In this document: positions 9,122-19,726 of the stretch, piece after piece | How the letters are laid out: every line of letters starts with the position of its first letter | Position numbering within the stretch: position 1 is the stretch's first letter | NCBI RefSeq assembly: GCF_026967935.1 | Contig: NZ_JAPVBL010000002.1 | Coordinates: 512,969 to 576,968 of the forward strand | Source of the DNA: Modestobacter sp. VKM Ac-2982 | GTDB lineage: Bacteria > Actinomycetota > Actinomycetes > Mycobacteriales > Geodermatophilaceae | DNA length: 64,000 bases | Direction: 5' to 3' | Position numbers and translations under genes: made by a program | The notes under the pieces: generated by a model | Database searches by the model: none | What the model was told of the DNA's origin: nothing | What the model saw: only the letters and a program-made list of their open reading frames with translations

Positions 9122-11545
9122 ATGTTCGAGGTGCTGACCTACACCGACTGCGCGGCCGAGGAGTCGGTCAACGGCCGGAGCGGTTTCCAGTTCCAGGCGG
9201 AGTCCGAGGGGGCCACCCCGACCGATGAGGACCGGATCAGCAGTGGCCTGCTCCACGTCGTCCCGCCCGGCCTGGACCCGGAGCGACCCGAGGTCCACCC
9301 GCCCACCTGTGCGTACACCGCCGTGGACGGGCGCTACTACCTGTCTCGCGGCCGTTCGACCGGCCGGACGCTCAGCGGGCGGCCGGGCAACCAGGTCACC
9401 CAGGCGATCGTGACCGGGACGGCGACCGACATCCTGCCGCTGCGCCCGGCGCAGCTGTACTCGTCGTCGGCGTGGTCCCTCGAGCCCGCGGTCAGCAGGG
9501 AGATTCCCGGCTGGGAGGCGCCGCTCGAGATCAACCCCGCTTTCGAGACGGCCGGCCTGCACGAGATGGTGACGTCGGACCCGTGGGCGCGAGACCTGCT
9601 CCCGGGGTTCCTGACCATGGTCGAGCAGGCCACCGCCGAACGCCGGGTCAGGCTCATCGTCGTACACCCCGAGCAGGACGTCGTCATGCGCTGGATCGCG
9701 CTGGCCTCGCTGTTCGAGGACGGCGGGCAGGCGCTGAGGCTTACGTTCCGGGTCTACTCGCCGAACCCGGTGAGCGAGTCCGCGCACATTGTGGGGGCGC
9801 ATCCGTCGATATCCCCCGATCTAACTGCGGCCGGAGGGGCCGGGTACAACCTCGTCGACCTCGACCGCCACATGATCACCTCGGTGGAGGTGTCGCCGTC
9901 CGCGGCGCTGCACGCCGCCTGGTTCCTCGAGCACGACCCGTACGAGGCGCTCGACGCCGTCGAGACGAGCCGGCGCTGGGCCGCCGTCCTGCCGGCCGGC
10001 TCGGCGGCGCAGGCCGCGGCGGTGGCCTGTCTGGACGGTGCCGAAGTCGCCGCCGACCGGACGGCGTTCGACGCGGTTCTCGGCGCATTGGCGGCTCTGG
10101 CGGACGCCGGGCAGGGCGACGAGCTCGAGGCGTACGGGGACGCGCTGCTCGACGCGGTCGTCGCCCGGCCCCCCCGACCCGACGACGACATCGAACTGCT
10201 GACGGCGGCGGTGTGGCGTCTGCACGGCGCCGGCGAGGACGCCCTGGCGGCCGGTCTGACGCTCGCCGGCCTCGAGTGGGCCGTGCGGCTTCCCGAAGCC
10301 GCGGGCGGATGGGCCGCCTCGCATACCGTTCCGCGAACCGCCTCTGAGGACCGGCGGCTCAGCTGGCCGGACGCCGAGGCAGCGGCGCACGCCGCGGACC
10401 TCGTCGGGCGGGCGCTCGCCGCCGCAACCGACAAACAGCTCCCGGCGTGGTTCTCCCTCGCCCGCTCGCTGGGAACCGGGCTGGCTGCGGACCGGATCGC
10501 TCCGGAGATCCAGCGGCTGGCACGCCAGTGGGGGCGTCGGCCGGAGCTGACGGCGTCGGCCTTCTCGTGGCTGCACATCGACCGCGTCACGGCCGGTCTC
10601 CAAGAGGAACTGTGCGCCCGGTTCGGGGCCGGGGATCCGGCGGCGATCGCTGCGCTGCAGGCGGGGGAGTGGGACTGGATGGTCGGCCGCGACTTCGTCG
10701 TGGAGCCTCGCGAGCGGCCGCTCTCGACGTGGCTCGCCAGCCGCACTCTCTCGACCGCGTCCCCGGAGCAGCGGCTGGCCACCCTCCGGCAGGTGGCCCC
10801 GCTGCTGCCCGACTGGGCCTCCGCCGTCTTCCTGGAAGCGAGGGGGGACCGGGTGGAGGTCGACGAGGTGGTGACTTGGTTGCACAGCCACCGCATTGTG
10901 TCGCCCGGCCTCGCCGCCGTCATCGAGGGGATCGTGCGGGTCCACTTCCGTGCCGGCCACCCCCGACTGCTGCAGCGGCTGGCGCATGCACTGCGGGGCG
11001 AGGGCATCACCGGGCTCCCGCCGTCGCTGCTGAACTTCCTCGCCGATCACGAGCGAATGGTGGCTGGGCTGCGGGAGGCGGAGCAGAAGGCAGCGGCCCC
11101 ACGCAACGTCGCGCTCCGGGAAGTCGCGACGTTCCCTGGGGCGTGGCTCCGGTTGTACGCCGACGACCTGGCCGAAGTTCTGCTGTCGGTCTCGGACGAG
11201 GCCGCGATGCTCACGGTGTCGGAGGCAGCGGCGGGGACTCTGGACCAGGCCGTCGAACAGGCTGTCCTCCGGCTCGCCCGTCGTCCCGACGTCCGCGCGC
11301 TCGTCGGCACGCTGCGGCTGCTCTCGGTCGACCCGGGGCGTCTCGGCCGCGCGGGTCGCCGAGGGCTGACCGCGATCTGGGAGAACCCCCAGGAGGCGCC
11401 GGTGCGAGACCGGCTGCTCGAGCTGCTGCCCCCGAGGTGGGAGCCACTCATGCAGGACTTCGAGGCGTCGCTCGGCAAGGGGCGGCGATCCCGGATGGTG
11501 GTGCGCGGCGCCCGCCGCATTCTCGACACGAGGGGGCGGGACTGA
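9122..11545 (+). CDS. GTPase-associated protein 1 (GAP1)-like
   Basis: The 807-residue protein begins six bases after the GTPase stop. Its N-terminal part (FEVLTYTDCAAEESVNGRSG, then FQFQAES and the LLHVVPPGL segment) matches my memory of the GAP1 N-terminal family, followed by an alpha-rich middle and C-terminal region (about 300-800) with no catalytic motif visible. GAP1 proteins are known only from comparative genomics, where they sit beside paired GTPases in predicted NTP-dependent conflict systems. The gene is flanked on both sides by GTPase genes and its stop overlaps the next start, so it is most likely the partner or regulator of both GTPases. Confidence 0.7.
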   Translation: MFEVLTYTDCAAEESVNGRSGFQFQAESEGATPTDEDRISSGLLHVVPPGLDPERPEVHPPTCAYTAVDGRYYLSRGRSTGRTLSGRPGNQVTQAIVTGTATDILPLRPAQLYSSSAWSLEPAVSREIPGWEAPLEINPAFETAGLHEMVTSDPWARDLLPGFLTMVEQATAERRVRLIVVHPEQDVVMRWIALASLFEDGGQALRLTFRVYSPNPVSESAHIVGAHPSISPDLTAAGGAGYNLVDLDRHMITSVEVSPSAALHAAWFLEHDPYEALDAVETSRRWAAVLPAGSAAQAAAVACLDGAEVAADRTAFDAVLGALAALADAGQGDELEAYGDALLDAVVARPPRPDDDIELLTAAVWRLHGAGEDALAAGLTLAGLEWAVRLPEAAGGWAASHTVPRTASEDRRLSWPDAEAAAHAADLVGRALAAATDKQLPAWFSLARSLGTGLAADRIAPEIQRLARQWGRRPELTASAFSWLHIDRVTAGLQEELCARFGAGDPAAIAALQAGEWDWMVGRDFVVEPRERPLSTWLASRTLSTASPEQRLATLRQVAPLLPDWASAVFLEARGDRVEVDEVVTWLHSHRIVSPGLAAVIEGIVRVHFRAGHPRLLQRLAHALRGEGITGLPPSLLNFLADHERMVAGLREAEQKAAAPRNVALREVATFPGAWLRLYADDLAEVLLSVSDEAAMLTVSEAAAGTLDQAVEQAVLRLARRPDVRALVGTLRLLSVDPGRLGRAGRRGLTAIWENPQEAPVRDRLLELLPPRWEPLMQDFEASLGKGRRSRMVVRGARRILDTRGRD

Positions 11546-13284
11546 TGCACTGGGTCTTCATTATCGCCGCCGCCATAGGGCTCGCTCTATTGGTGGCCTG
11601 GATTATCGTTGCGCTGGTCGCCCGAGCCGTCTCCTTACTCGTCCTCTACTGGATGGTGAGCTTCACCCTCGCAGTGGTGGCCGGGCTGCTTTACGGCGTG
11701 ACCGTTCCACTGAGGGTGCTCCGCGGTAAGGGGCGGGCGCCCTTCCGGCAGCTGTCTCCGCAAGATGTGGTCGACGGCACGGCGTTCCGGGCGAGAGCGC
11801 GAGGCGAGGCGAGGCACTACGGGTGGGACCGCGCATGGCCCACCTACTTCCCCTACCAGGCCCGCCAAGACGCGGACGGCGTGCGTGCCGAGTGCCGCGA
11901 CCTCACAAACTTTGCCTGGCGGTGGGTGGCCGAACGATGCGAGATCGGCAAGGGCGCGTCGACCGGGAGCAGCCGTGGCACCGTCAGCGGGAAGGTCACC
12001 GCGGCCGCTCAGGGGAGCGCGCAGGTGGTCCCCGGTGTCGTGATGGGGGCACTCTTGCTCTCTCCGTTCGCGGGTTTCTACCTCGGCATCTGGACGTCGG
12101 TGCTCGCCTGGCTGCTCCTGATGTCTGTGGTCGGCGCGGTGGTGGTCGCGGCCCAGCGGGTGGGGCTGTTCCTCTACCGCTGGTCGGACGTGCTGCTCCG
12201 CCGGCGAGGGCGTGCGGAGCTGGCCTGCCCGGAGTGCTACACGCTCAGCACCCTGCCGAGCTACCGGTGCAGCAACTCCGACTGCTCGGAGGTCCACCGT
12301 GACCTGCTGCCCGGGCCGCTCGGGCTGCACAGCCGGCGCTGCGCCTGCGGGACGAAGCTGCCGAACACGGTCCGCGGGGCGGCTACCCGGCTCACGCCGG
12401 TGTGCCCCGTCTGCAACCGGGAACTGCCGGAGGGCAGCGGAAACCGCCAGACGATCCAGGTTCCCGTGATCGGCTCCGTTGGCGCCGGGAAGACCCGGCT
12501 CCTGGCCGCGGCCGCCGTGCAGCTCGAGCAGCGGCTGACGGAGGTCTCGGGATCGGTCCAGGGCCTGACGTCCGAGGCCACGACCTACCTCGAGGTCGCC
12601 CGGAACGTCGTCAGGCAGCATGCGAACACGACGAAGACGGCAGCGCTCCGGCCCGCCGGCATCCCCCTGCTGCTCACGGCGCGTGGGAAGTCAGTGGAGA
12701 TTCAGTTGATGGACGCTGCGGGCGAGAACTTCCAGGACTGGAGCGAGACGGCCGGTCTGCGGTACCTGGACCAGGCGCGCGCGCTGATCTTCGTGCTGGA
12801 TCCGCTGCCGTTCCCCGCGATCAGCCGCGAACTGGCGTTGCAGGGGCTGGCCCACAGCGTCCTCACCGCCTCCGGTGAGCAGGAGGAGTCCTACGCCTCA
12901 GCGATCGATCGGATGAGGTCGGAGAACGTGCGGCTGGAGGACCGGCAGCTCGCCTTCGTGGTGACGAAGGCCGACGTCCTCCTCCGCCTGCCGGCCGGCC
13001 GGCGGCTCGCCGGACACGACAGCGACTCCGTGCGCAACTGGCTGATGGACAACGACTTCGATCTGCTCGTGCACCGGTGCGAGAAGGACTTCCAGAAGGT
13101 CACCTTCTTCCTGACCGACTCGATGAACTCCACCGACTTGCGCGCCCGGACCAGCCCGATCCGGGTTCTGGAGTGGGTGCTCATTGCGTGCCGGAGCGCG
13201 GTGGGGGCCGCTATCGCAGCCGCCCCGGAACCCGTGGGAGCGGGACCGGTGGGAGACGGCGCCCCGACGGAGGTAGCGTCGTGA
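11545..13284 (+). CDS. Membrane-anchored double-GTPase-type protein with zinc ribbons
   Basis: The frame is open far upstream, but ATG 11545 overlaps the GAP1 stop (TGATG) and begins the hydrophobic N-terminus. The 579-residue protein has membrane segments at about 3-25, 31-56 and 163-207, then Cys clusters (CPEC 228-231, C242, C247, C266, C268, CPVC 287-290) that probably form two zinc ribbons. The GTPase core has Walker A GSVGAGKT (310-317), a DAAG switch-II motif and TKAD as the base-recognition motif. It is a divergent paralogue of the GTPase at 7916 but membrane-bound, so the pair may couple a cytoplasmic event to the membrane. Confidence 0.8.
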   Translation: MHWVFIIAAAIGLALLVAWIIVALVARAVSLLVLYWMVSFTLAVVAGLLYGVTVPLRVLRGKGRAPFRQLSPQDVVDGTAFRARARGEARHYGWDRAWPTYFPYQARQDADGVRAECRDLTNFAWRWVAERCEIGKGASTGSSRGTVSGKVTAAAQGSAQVVPGVVMGALLLSPFAGFYLGIWTSVLAWLLLMSVVGAVVVAAQRVGLFLYRWSDVLLRRRGRAELACPECYTLSTLPSYRCSNSDCSEVHRDLLPGPLGLHSRRCACGTKLPNTVRGAATRLTPVCPVCNRELPEGSGNRQTIQVPVIGSVGAGKTRLLAAAAVQLEQRLTEVSGSVQGLTSEATTYLEVARNVVRQHANTTKTAALRPAGIPLLLTARGKSVEIQLMDAAGENFQDWSETAGLRYLDQARALIFVLDPLPFPAISRELALQGLAHSVLTASGEQEESYASAIDRMRSENVRLEDRQLAFVVTKADVLLRLPAGRRLAGHDSDSVRNWLMDNDFDLLVHRCEKDFQKVTFFLTDSMNSTDLRARTSPIRVLEWVLIACRSAVGAAIAAAPEPVGAGPVGDGAPTEVAS

Positions 13285-13493
13285 AGAACGGTGTGCCCCC
13301 CGCGTACCAGGCGTATCGCGGGCTCTGGAGCGTCTTGCACGTCGCCCTGCTGCTGTGGGTGACCTTCCTCCTCGGCAGCTGGTGGTTCACCGACACGAAC
13401 GGCGGTGACCTCGTGGCCGGGTGGTGGGACTGGGCCAGCGGCGTGCAGCAGGCTCTCTTCCACTGGATCCCCTTCCCGTGGGACTCGTTGTGA
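13281..13493 (+). CDS. Small single-pass membrane protein
   Basis: The 70-residue product begins at GTG 13281, overlapping the previous stop (GTGA). It has one clear hydrophobic segment (LWSVLHVALLLWVTFLLGSW, about residues 13-32) and is Trp-rich (WWFTDT, WWDWASG). I do not recognise the family. Overlaps on both sides tie it to the membrane GTPase and to the following zinc-ribbon membrane protein, so it may be a small subunit of a membrane complex. Confidence 0.65.
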   Translation: MKNGVPPAYQAYRGLWSVLHVALLLWVTFLLGSWWFTDTNGGDLVAGWWDWASGVQQALFHWIPFPWDSL

Positions 13494-14359
13494 CGGCGTG
13501 TCCTCGGGACGGCAAGAAGCTCCGTAACGGTGTCTGCTTGGTCTGCGGGTACACCGCGCCGAACGCCACGATGTCGGCCAAACGACCGCCTGCCGGCACC
13601 GCGGGCAGCGGCAGCAGTGGCTGGCGGGGGCGCGCCGCTACCACCGTCTCGACGCCGAAGCCGGTCGGGGGCAGCGCGTGGGTGCCCCCCGTGTCGGCCC
13701 CGCCGCCGTCCTCGTCCTCTCCTTCCTCCGCCGGGTCCCCACCGCCGGGTCCGCCGCCGCACACTCCGCCCCCTCTGCAGGCGACGCAGGCGTCGCCGGC
13801 GCCACGGCCGACCAGTGGCCGTGTCGTGGTGTCCGGAACCGTCGTCGATGTCAGCCCGGAGCGCTACGACACTGTCCGGCTCGGCATGAACAACGCGCTC
13901 GCCGGTACCACGGTCGGTCTGCTCACGATGATCCCCAAGGCGATCGGGATGGCCGTCGCCATCGTCCTGAGCCTCTTCGCGCCCCGGCTCGGGGGTGCCG
14001 CCATGGGTATGCGGGGGCGCGGCGGGCGTCGTTACCAGGACGACCGCCCCGACGAGCTCCGCGTGCCGGGGACACCGTTCGTCCTCGACGGCGACGATGG
14101 GACGAGCTTCGACTGCTACCTGCGCGGTGAGATGCGCGGCGGCGCCATCCGCTTGGGCGACCGGGTCGAGGTGCGCGGCCGGATCGACCCCCGCAGCCGG
14201 GTGCTCCAGGTGGGCGAGCTGGTCAACGCTCGCACCGGGGCGACCACCCGGGGCTACGTCGACCCGTCGGCGCGGATGCCCGGCGTGCGCCTGGCGGTGC
14301 AGGCCGTCGTCCTGCTGGTCCTCGTCCTTGCGCTGCTCACGATGTGCGGAATGGTCTGA
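13490..14359 (+). CDS. Zinc-ribbon membrane protein with Pro-rich linker
   Basis: Start GTG 13490 overlaps the preceding TGA and begins VTACPRDGKKLRNGVCLVCG, a CxnCxxC zinc-finger-like motif. A Pro/Ser-rich linker (about 50-105) follows, then a beta-rich segment, a hydrophobic stretch (about 143-170) flanked by another beta-rich region with an RVEVRGRID motif that resembles small OB-like folds, and a C-terminal transmembrane helix (about 266-286). The product has 289 residues. No enzyme motif is visible. By position it probably belongs with the membrane GTPase. Confidence 0.65.
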   Translation: MTACPRDGKKLRNGVCLVCGYTAPNATMSAKRPPAGTAGSGSSGWRGRAATTVSTPKPVGGSAWVPPVSAPPPSSSSPSSAGSPPPGPPPHTPPPLQATQASPAPRPTSGRVVVSGTVVDVSPERYDTVRLGMNNALAGTTVGLLTMIPKAIGMAVAIVLSLFAPRLGGAAMGMRGRGGRRYQDDRPDELRVPGTPFVLDGDDGTSFDCYLRGEMRGGAIRLGDRVEVRGRIDPRSRVLQVGELVNARTGATTRGYVDPSARMPGVRLAVQAVVLLVLVLALLTMCGMV

Positions 14360-14372
14360 GGGAGAGGCGGGG

Positions 14373-15095
14373 ATGACGCGTCTGGAAGGCCCCACGTCCG
14401 AGGCGAGCTCGGCGGGCGAGCCGCAGGATTGGCGTCCCGGGCAGGAGATCCGGCTGGGGAACACCGAGGGGCGGGAGCTGCGGGAGGCGCCGGGCGACGG
14501 CCAGGGCTACAAAGACGTCCCCTGCCGCGAGTTCCGTCAGCAGTACGAGGGCGAGTACGTCGAGCCCATGAGCCGGACCCGGCCGATCGAGCCGTTCGCC
14601 GATCCCCGCGAGACGGTCGACGCCGTCAACCCGGAGTTCGACCCGACTAGTAGCGGCGGCTACGAGAATAACTGCGCCGACTGCGCGCGCTGTTTCGAGC
14701 GCACCTGGCGCGGCGATCAGGAGGAGGCGGCAGGCCGGGCCGAGACGCCGGACGCCGACGGCAACATGGCGGTGCGTGGCGAAGCTCCCGAGCGCATCGA
14801 GGCGTGGGCGGGAGAGAAGTTCACCCGTACCGACGACGTGGCGGAGATCCGCCGTCGGCTGGAGGACGGCGGTCACGGCACCAGCGCCATCGTCGGGTCG
14901 CAGTGGGAGAACGACGGCGGGGCGCGCGGTGGCCACGCCTACAACGTGGTGAACCACCACGGGGGGATCCAGGTGGTGGACGCCCAGCACCACGAGGTGC
15001 TGCCGTTCGACGACGCCACCATCCATCCGTTCTTCGACAGGGCCCACGGCCACCAGATCATGATGTGGAACGACGAGGGGAAGCGGATCTTCTGA
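14373..15095 (+). CDS. Papain-fold toxin, glutamine deamidase type (Tox-PL1-like)
   Basis: ATG 14373 has a strong site (GGAGAGG). The 240-residue protein has a low-complexity acidic/Arg N-terminal part (1-95) and a C-terminal papain-like domain. The likely catalytic residues are C101 in ENNCADCARCFERTW, H188 in GGHAYNVV and D203 in VVDAQ, the order and spacing known for the toxin glutamine deamidase family (PF15644). Such domains act on protein glutamines and are usually tips of secreted polymorphic toxins. Here there is no signal peptide or delivery domain, so it may act inside the producing cell. The overlapping next gene looks like its immunity protein. Confidence 0.75.
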   Translation: MTRLEGPTSEASSAGEPQDWRPGQEIRLGNTEGRELREAPGDGQGYKDVPCREFRQQYEGEYVEPMSRTRPIEPFADPRETVDAVNPEFDPTSSGGYENNCADCARCFERTWRGDQEEAAGRAETPDADGNMAVRGEAPERIEAWAGEKFTRTDDVAEIRRRLEDGGHGTSAIVGSQWENDGGARGGHAYNVVNHHGGIQVVDAQHHEVLPFDDATIHPFFDRAHGHQIMMWNDEGKRIF

Positions 15096-15331
15096 TGGCG
15101 ATCTCCATGGAGCAGGCGCGGACGGTCCTGGCGGCGGCCAAGAGCGAAGCGGCTGACGCCGAGCACTTCACCGGCGAGCGCCTGGACGGCGGGTGGGTCT
15201 TCACCTGGTCCGCCGACGGCGACGTGCCGCTGGGCACCACCACCTGGGTGGTGGCCGACAACGGCGCGGTCCGGCCGTTGGGCTTCCGGGACACCCCGCA
15301 ATCCGCCCTGGCTGCCCTCGGCGCTGGCTGA
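15095..15331 (+). CDS. Imm35/YrhB-like immunity protein
   Basis: The 78-residue product starts at ATG 15095, overlapping the toxin stop (TGATG). Its layout (N-terminal helix MEQARTVLAAAKSEA, a GWVFTW strand, a TTTWVVADNGAVRPLGF segment and a short final helix) fits the Imm35/YrhB family, which is known to be paired with papain-fold toxins. The gene order toxin-immunity and translational coupling support the call. The family assignment is from pattern memory. Confidence 0.6.
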   Translation: MAISMEQARTVLAAAKSEAADAEHFTGERLDGGWVFTWSADGDVPLGTTTWVVADNGAVRPLGFRDTPQSALAALGAG

Positions 15332-15342
15332 CCGCGGGCCCG

Positions 15343-18114
15343 GTGGACGTTCTCTCCGTCCTCGGCGTACCGACCGCCGCGGCCGCTGCCCGCTATGCGC
15401 CTGCCGAAGTGCTCGCGTGCCTCGGCGCCGGTCCCCACCGGGCCGGACGCTGCGCGCCCCCGGTACTCCCGCCCGGGGTGCGGTGGCTGCACGTGTCCGC
15501 TCTCCCCACAAGTCGGCCGGATGCGGCACAGCCGTTCGAGTCGCTCCTGACCACACTCGGCGGCGGCAGCGGCGCCAGCGTGCACGTTCTCGTCGTCCAC
15601 GACGACTACGCGGGCCTGCGCCTGTACCTGGGCTCGGCCGACGCCGACACCCTGGCGCTGGCGCGCACCTCGCTCGCGCCGGCCTGCGACGTCGTCCCGT
15701 CCCCCGGTGCGGCCATGCCGACCGGAGGCGTGGCGGTGGGTGTCGCATACCGCCTGCTACCCGACCTCCGGCGGGACGGCGATGTCAGCCGGGGCCCCGT
15801 GCTTCTGGAGAAACTGGCGCTGCAGCCGGGCACCTGGGCGGTCCTGCTGACCCTGGAGGCGGCCGGACACGTCGACGTGGGCGTCGCCGAGTCGCAGTCG
15901 GTCGAGTTGGCGCACCTGGCGGCCGAGAACCTCACCTCCACCCGGCAGCGCACGGCGACGCAGTCGGTCGCCACGGTGTCGGCGCACTGGTCGCGGGTGC
16001 AGGAATGGCTGGGTGTCCTGCAGGGCTATCTCGCCCAGGGAAGCGCCTTCGGCATGTGGCTGGTCACCTGCTGGGCGATGGCCGAGGACGACCGGTGCGC
16101 CGCGCGGGTGCTCGCGTGTCTGCACGGCGCGGTGGCCGAGGACCAGGGCCGCCGGTTCCGGGCGCTCGACCTCGACCTGGACGAAACCGGTGCAGCGCTG
16201 CCGCCGCTGTCGGTGCTGACCTCCACCGACGTGGCCGGCCTGCTGGCCACGCCCGCGGCCGCGGCGCCCGGCCTGGCGGTGCGGAAGTCGCCGCCGGCTC
16301 ACCGCCGGCCGAACCGGTCCGGCGACGCACTGACCCTGGGCACGTACTGGTCCACCGAACTCGAGGCAGCGATCAGCCTCACCGACTTGGAAGGGCACGC
16401 GTTCGTCACCGGCACGACCGGATCGGGCAAGACGACGACGCTGCACCGGCTGCTCGCCGAGGTCTGGAACCGCCACGGGGTGCCGTTCCTCGTCATCGAC
16501 CCGGTCAAGGACGAGTACTCCTCCGCCGCGTCGCTGTTCCGAGGGGGCCTGACGGTCGTCACCGGCTCCGAGTTGCGGATGAACCTTATGCAGCCGTGGC
16601 CGGGGGAGGACCCGATCGCGCACGTCACCCGGGTGTCGCAGGCCTTCCGCGGGGCGTTCACGATGCCTCCGCCGACCCCGTACGTGGTCACCCAGCTCTT
16701 CGACGCCGTCGCCATGCAGCCGGGTGGTCCGGAGGGCACGGAGCTCTACGACGTCCGAGACCGGCTCGAAGGGCTGGTGTCGGGGCTTGGCTACGCGCCC
16801 GAGGCGCACAGCAACATTCTGGCCTCGCTGACCACCCGGCTGGCCGTGCTGCTGGGGCCGGTGCGCGCGCACCGCTTCGCCTGGCCGGACTCCGCCATGA
16901 TCGACCGGCTGCTGGACCGGCCGAGCGTTGTCACCCTCGCCGATCTGGTCGACGACGAGGAGCGCGCCTTCGTGGTCCTGCTGCTCGCCATGGCCACGCA
17001 GGCGCGGGCCCGCGCACGGCACCGTCCGAAGCCGGTGGAGCACGTCCTGGTCCTCGAGGAGGCCCACCGGGTGATCCCGGAGGTGCCGGCGGCGCAGGAG
17101 GACGGGGCCTCCGGGAGCGCCCGGCGCATCTCGGCCGAGCTGCTCTCCTCGCTGCTCGCGGAGGTGCGCAGCTTCGGCGAGCAGGTGATCGTCGTCGACC
17201 AGAGCCCGGCCAAAGTCGCCAGCGACGTGCTGCGCAACACCAACGTCAAGATCGCCCACCGGGTGGTGCACCCGGAGGACCAGGCCTCCCTGGCCGGGGC
17301 CCTGGGTCTGCCTACGGAGGACGCCGACCTGCTCGGCGGACTCGCCCGCGGCCAGGCCATCGTGTCCACCCGGCGCGAGCCCAGCCCACAGACCGTGCAC
17401 ATCGCCCTCGCCGGGCCGTTCGCTCCGCCCGGTACGGCACGGACCGGGCCCTCCGCGCGGACGCCGTGGCCCTGCTGCGAGGACCACCCGGTCGAGCACT
17501 TCCGGGCGTGGCAGTCCGCGTCGCTGGGGGACGCCGCGATGGCGCTGTTCGTCGTCGCCACTCGCGTCGGGGACGGTGACGGGCGGGCGGTACGGAAGCA
17601 GGCCTACGAGGCACTCACCCAGGCGGGATCGACGGCGAACCTGCGCACTTCCTGCCTCGCCTGGTCTGCGCTGCGCCGGTCGCTGACCCGTGAACGGGGC
17701 GTGGCGGTGTTCCTGTCCGCCGCCGCGGTGGATGCGGCCCTCGCCGCGATGTACGAGCTGTGGCTGGCCGGAGTGCCGGTCACCGCCCAGACGGCCCTGG
17801 ACTACGCCGTGCCCGCCCCGGTGCGCCGTACCTGCCCCGACTGCGGCGCGCGCTGCGGCGTCCGGCTGCCCGCCTGGACGATGCTCCGGGACGCGCCCCG
17901 GACGGGGCCGGCCAGCCTGGCGGGCCCGGCGTGGCGGCAGGACCTGCCCGACGTCGCCGACTACCTCAAGGACGACGTGGCCCGCCTGACCGGCCTGCTT
18001 GGGGAGGACGGCGCCCGCACCGTTGTCCGCTGCCAGGTGCACCAGGCCGTGGCGCGCAGCCGGCTGCCGCGCGACGTGACCACCAAGCTGCTGACCCGGG
18101 CCGGGATCAGCTGA
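15343..18114 (+). CDS. HerA/FtsK-like P-loop ATPase
   Basis: GTG 15343 begins VDVLSVLGVP; the frame is open upstream but overlaps the immunity gene. In the 923-residue protein, residues 1-330 are unassigned alpha/beta. The ATPase core has Walker A GTTGSGKT (357-364), Walker B HVLVLEEAH (567-575) and the HerA-like sensor region (VDQSPAKVASDVLRNTNVK) followed by HRVVHPEDQ. A CPDCGARC motif near residue 826 may bind zinc. HerA ATPases form hexamers that move DNA or drive protein complexes in defence systems. No membrane anchor is seen. It follows the toxin/immunity pair and precedes the second Hsp70 by 30 bases. Confidence 0.85.
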   Translation: MDVLSVLGVPTAAAAARYAPAEVLACLGAGPHRAGRCAPPVLPPGVRWLHVSALPTSRPDAAQPFESLLTTLGGGSGASVHVLVVHDDYAGLRLYLGSADADTLALARTSLAPACDVVPSPGAAMPTGGVAVGVAYRLLPDLRRDGDVSRGPVLLEKLALQPGTWAVLLTLEAAGHVDVGVAESQSVELAHLAAENLTSTRQRTATQSVATVSAHWSRVQEWLGVLQGYLAQGSAFGMWLVTCWAMAEDDRCAARVLACLHGAVAEDQGRRFRALDLDLDETGAALPPLSVLTSTDVAGLLATPAAAAPGLAVRKSPPAHRRPNRSGDALTLGTYWSTELEAAISLTDLEGHAFVTGTTGSGKTTTLHRLLAEVWNRHGVPFLVIDPVKDEYSSAASLFRGGLTVVTGSELRMNLMQPWPGEDPIAHVTRVSQAFRGAFTMPPPTPYVVTQLFDAVAMQPGGPEGTELYDVRDRLEGLVSGLGYAPEAHSNILASLTTRLAVLLGPVRAHRFAWPDSAMIDRLLDRPSVVTLADLVDDEERAFVVLLLAMATQARARARHRPKPVEHVLVLEEAHRVIPEVPAAQEDGASGSARRISAELLSSLLAEVRSFGEQVIVVDQSPAKVASDVLRNTNVKIAHRVVHPEDQASLAGALGLPTEDADLLGGLARGQAIVSTRREPSPQTVHIALAGPFAPPGTARTGPSARTPWPCCEDHPVEHFRAWQSASLGDAAMALFVVATRVGDGDGRAVRKQAYEALTQAGSTANLRTSCLAWSALRRSLTRERGVAVFLSAAAVDAALAAMYELWLAGVPVTAQTALDYAVPAPVRRTCPDCGARCGVRLPAWTMLRDAPRTGPASLAGPAWRQDLPDVADYLKDDVARLTGLLGEDGARTVVRCQVHQAVARSRLPRDVTTKLLTRAGIS

Positions 18115-18144
18115 CGTGCCGGAGCGACGACTGGAGCAGCATCG

Positions 18145-19719
<1,575 letters not shown>

Positions 19720-19726
19720 GGCGGCC

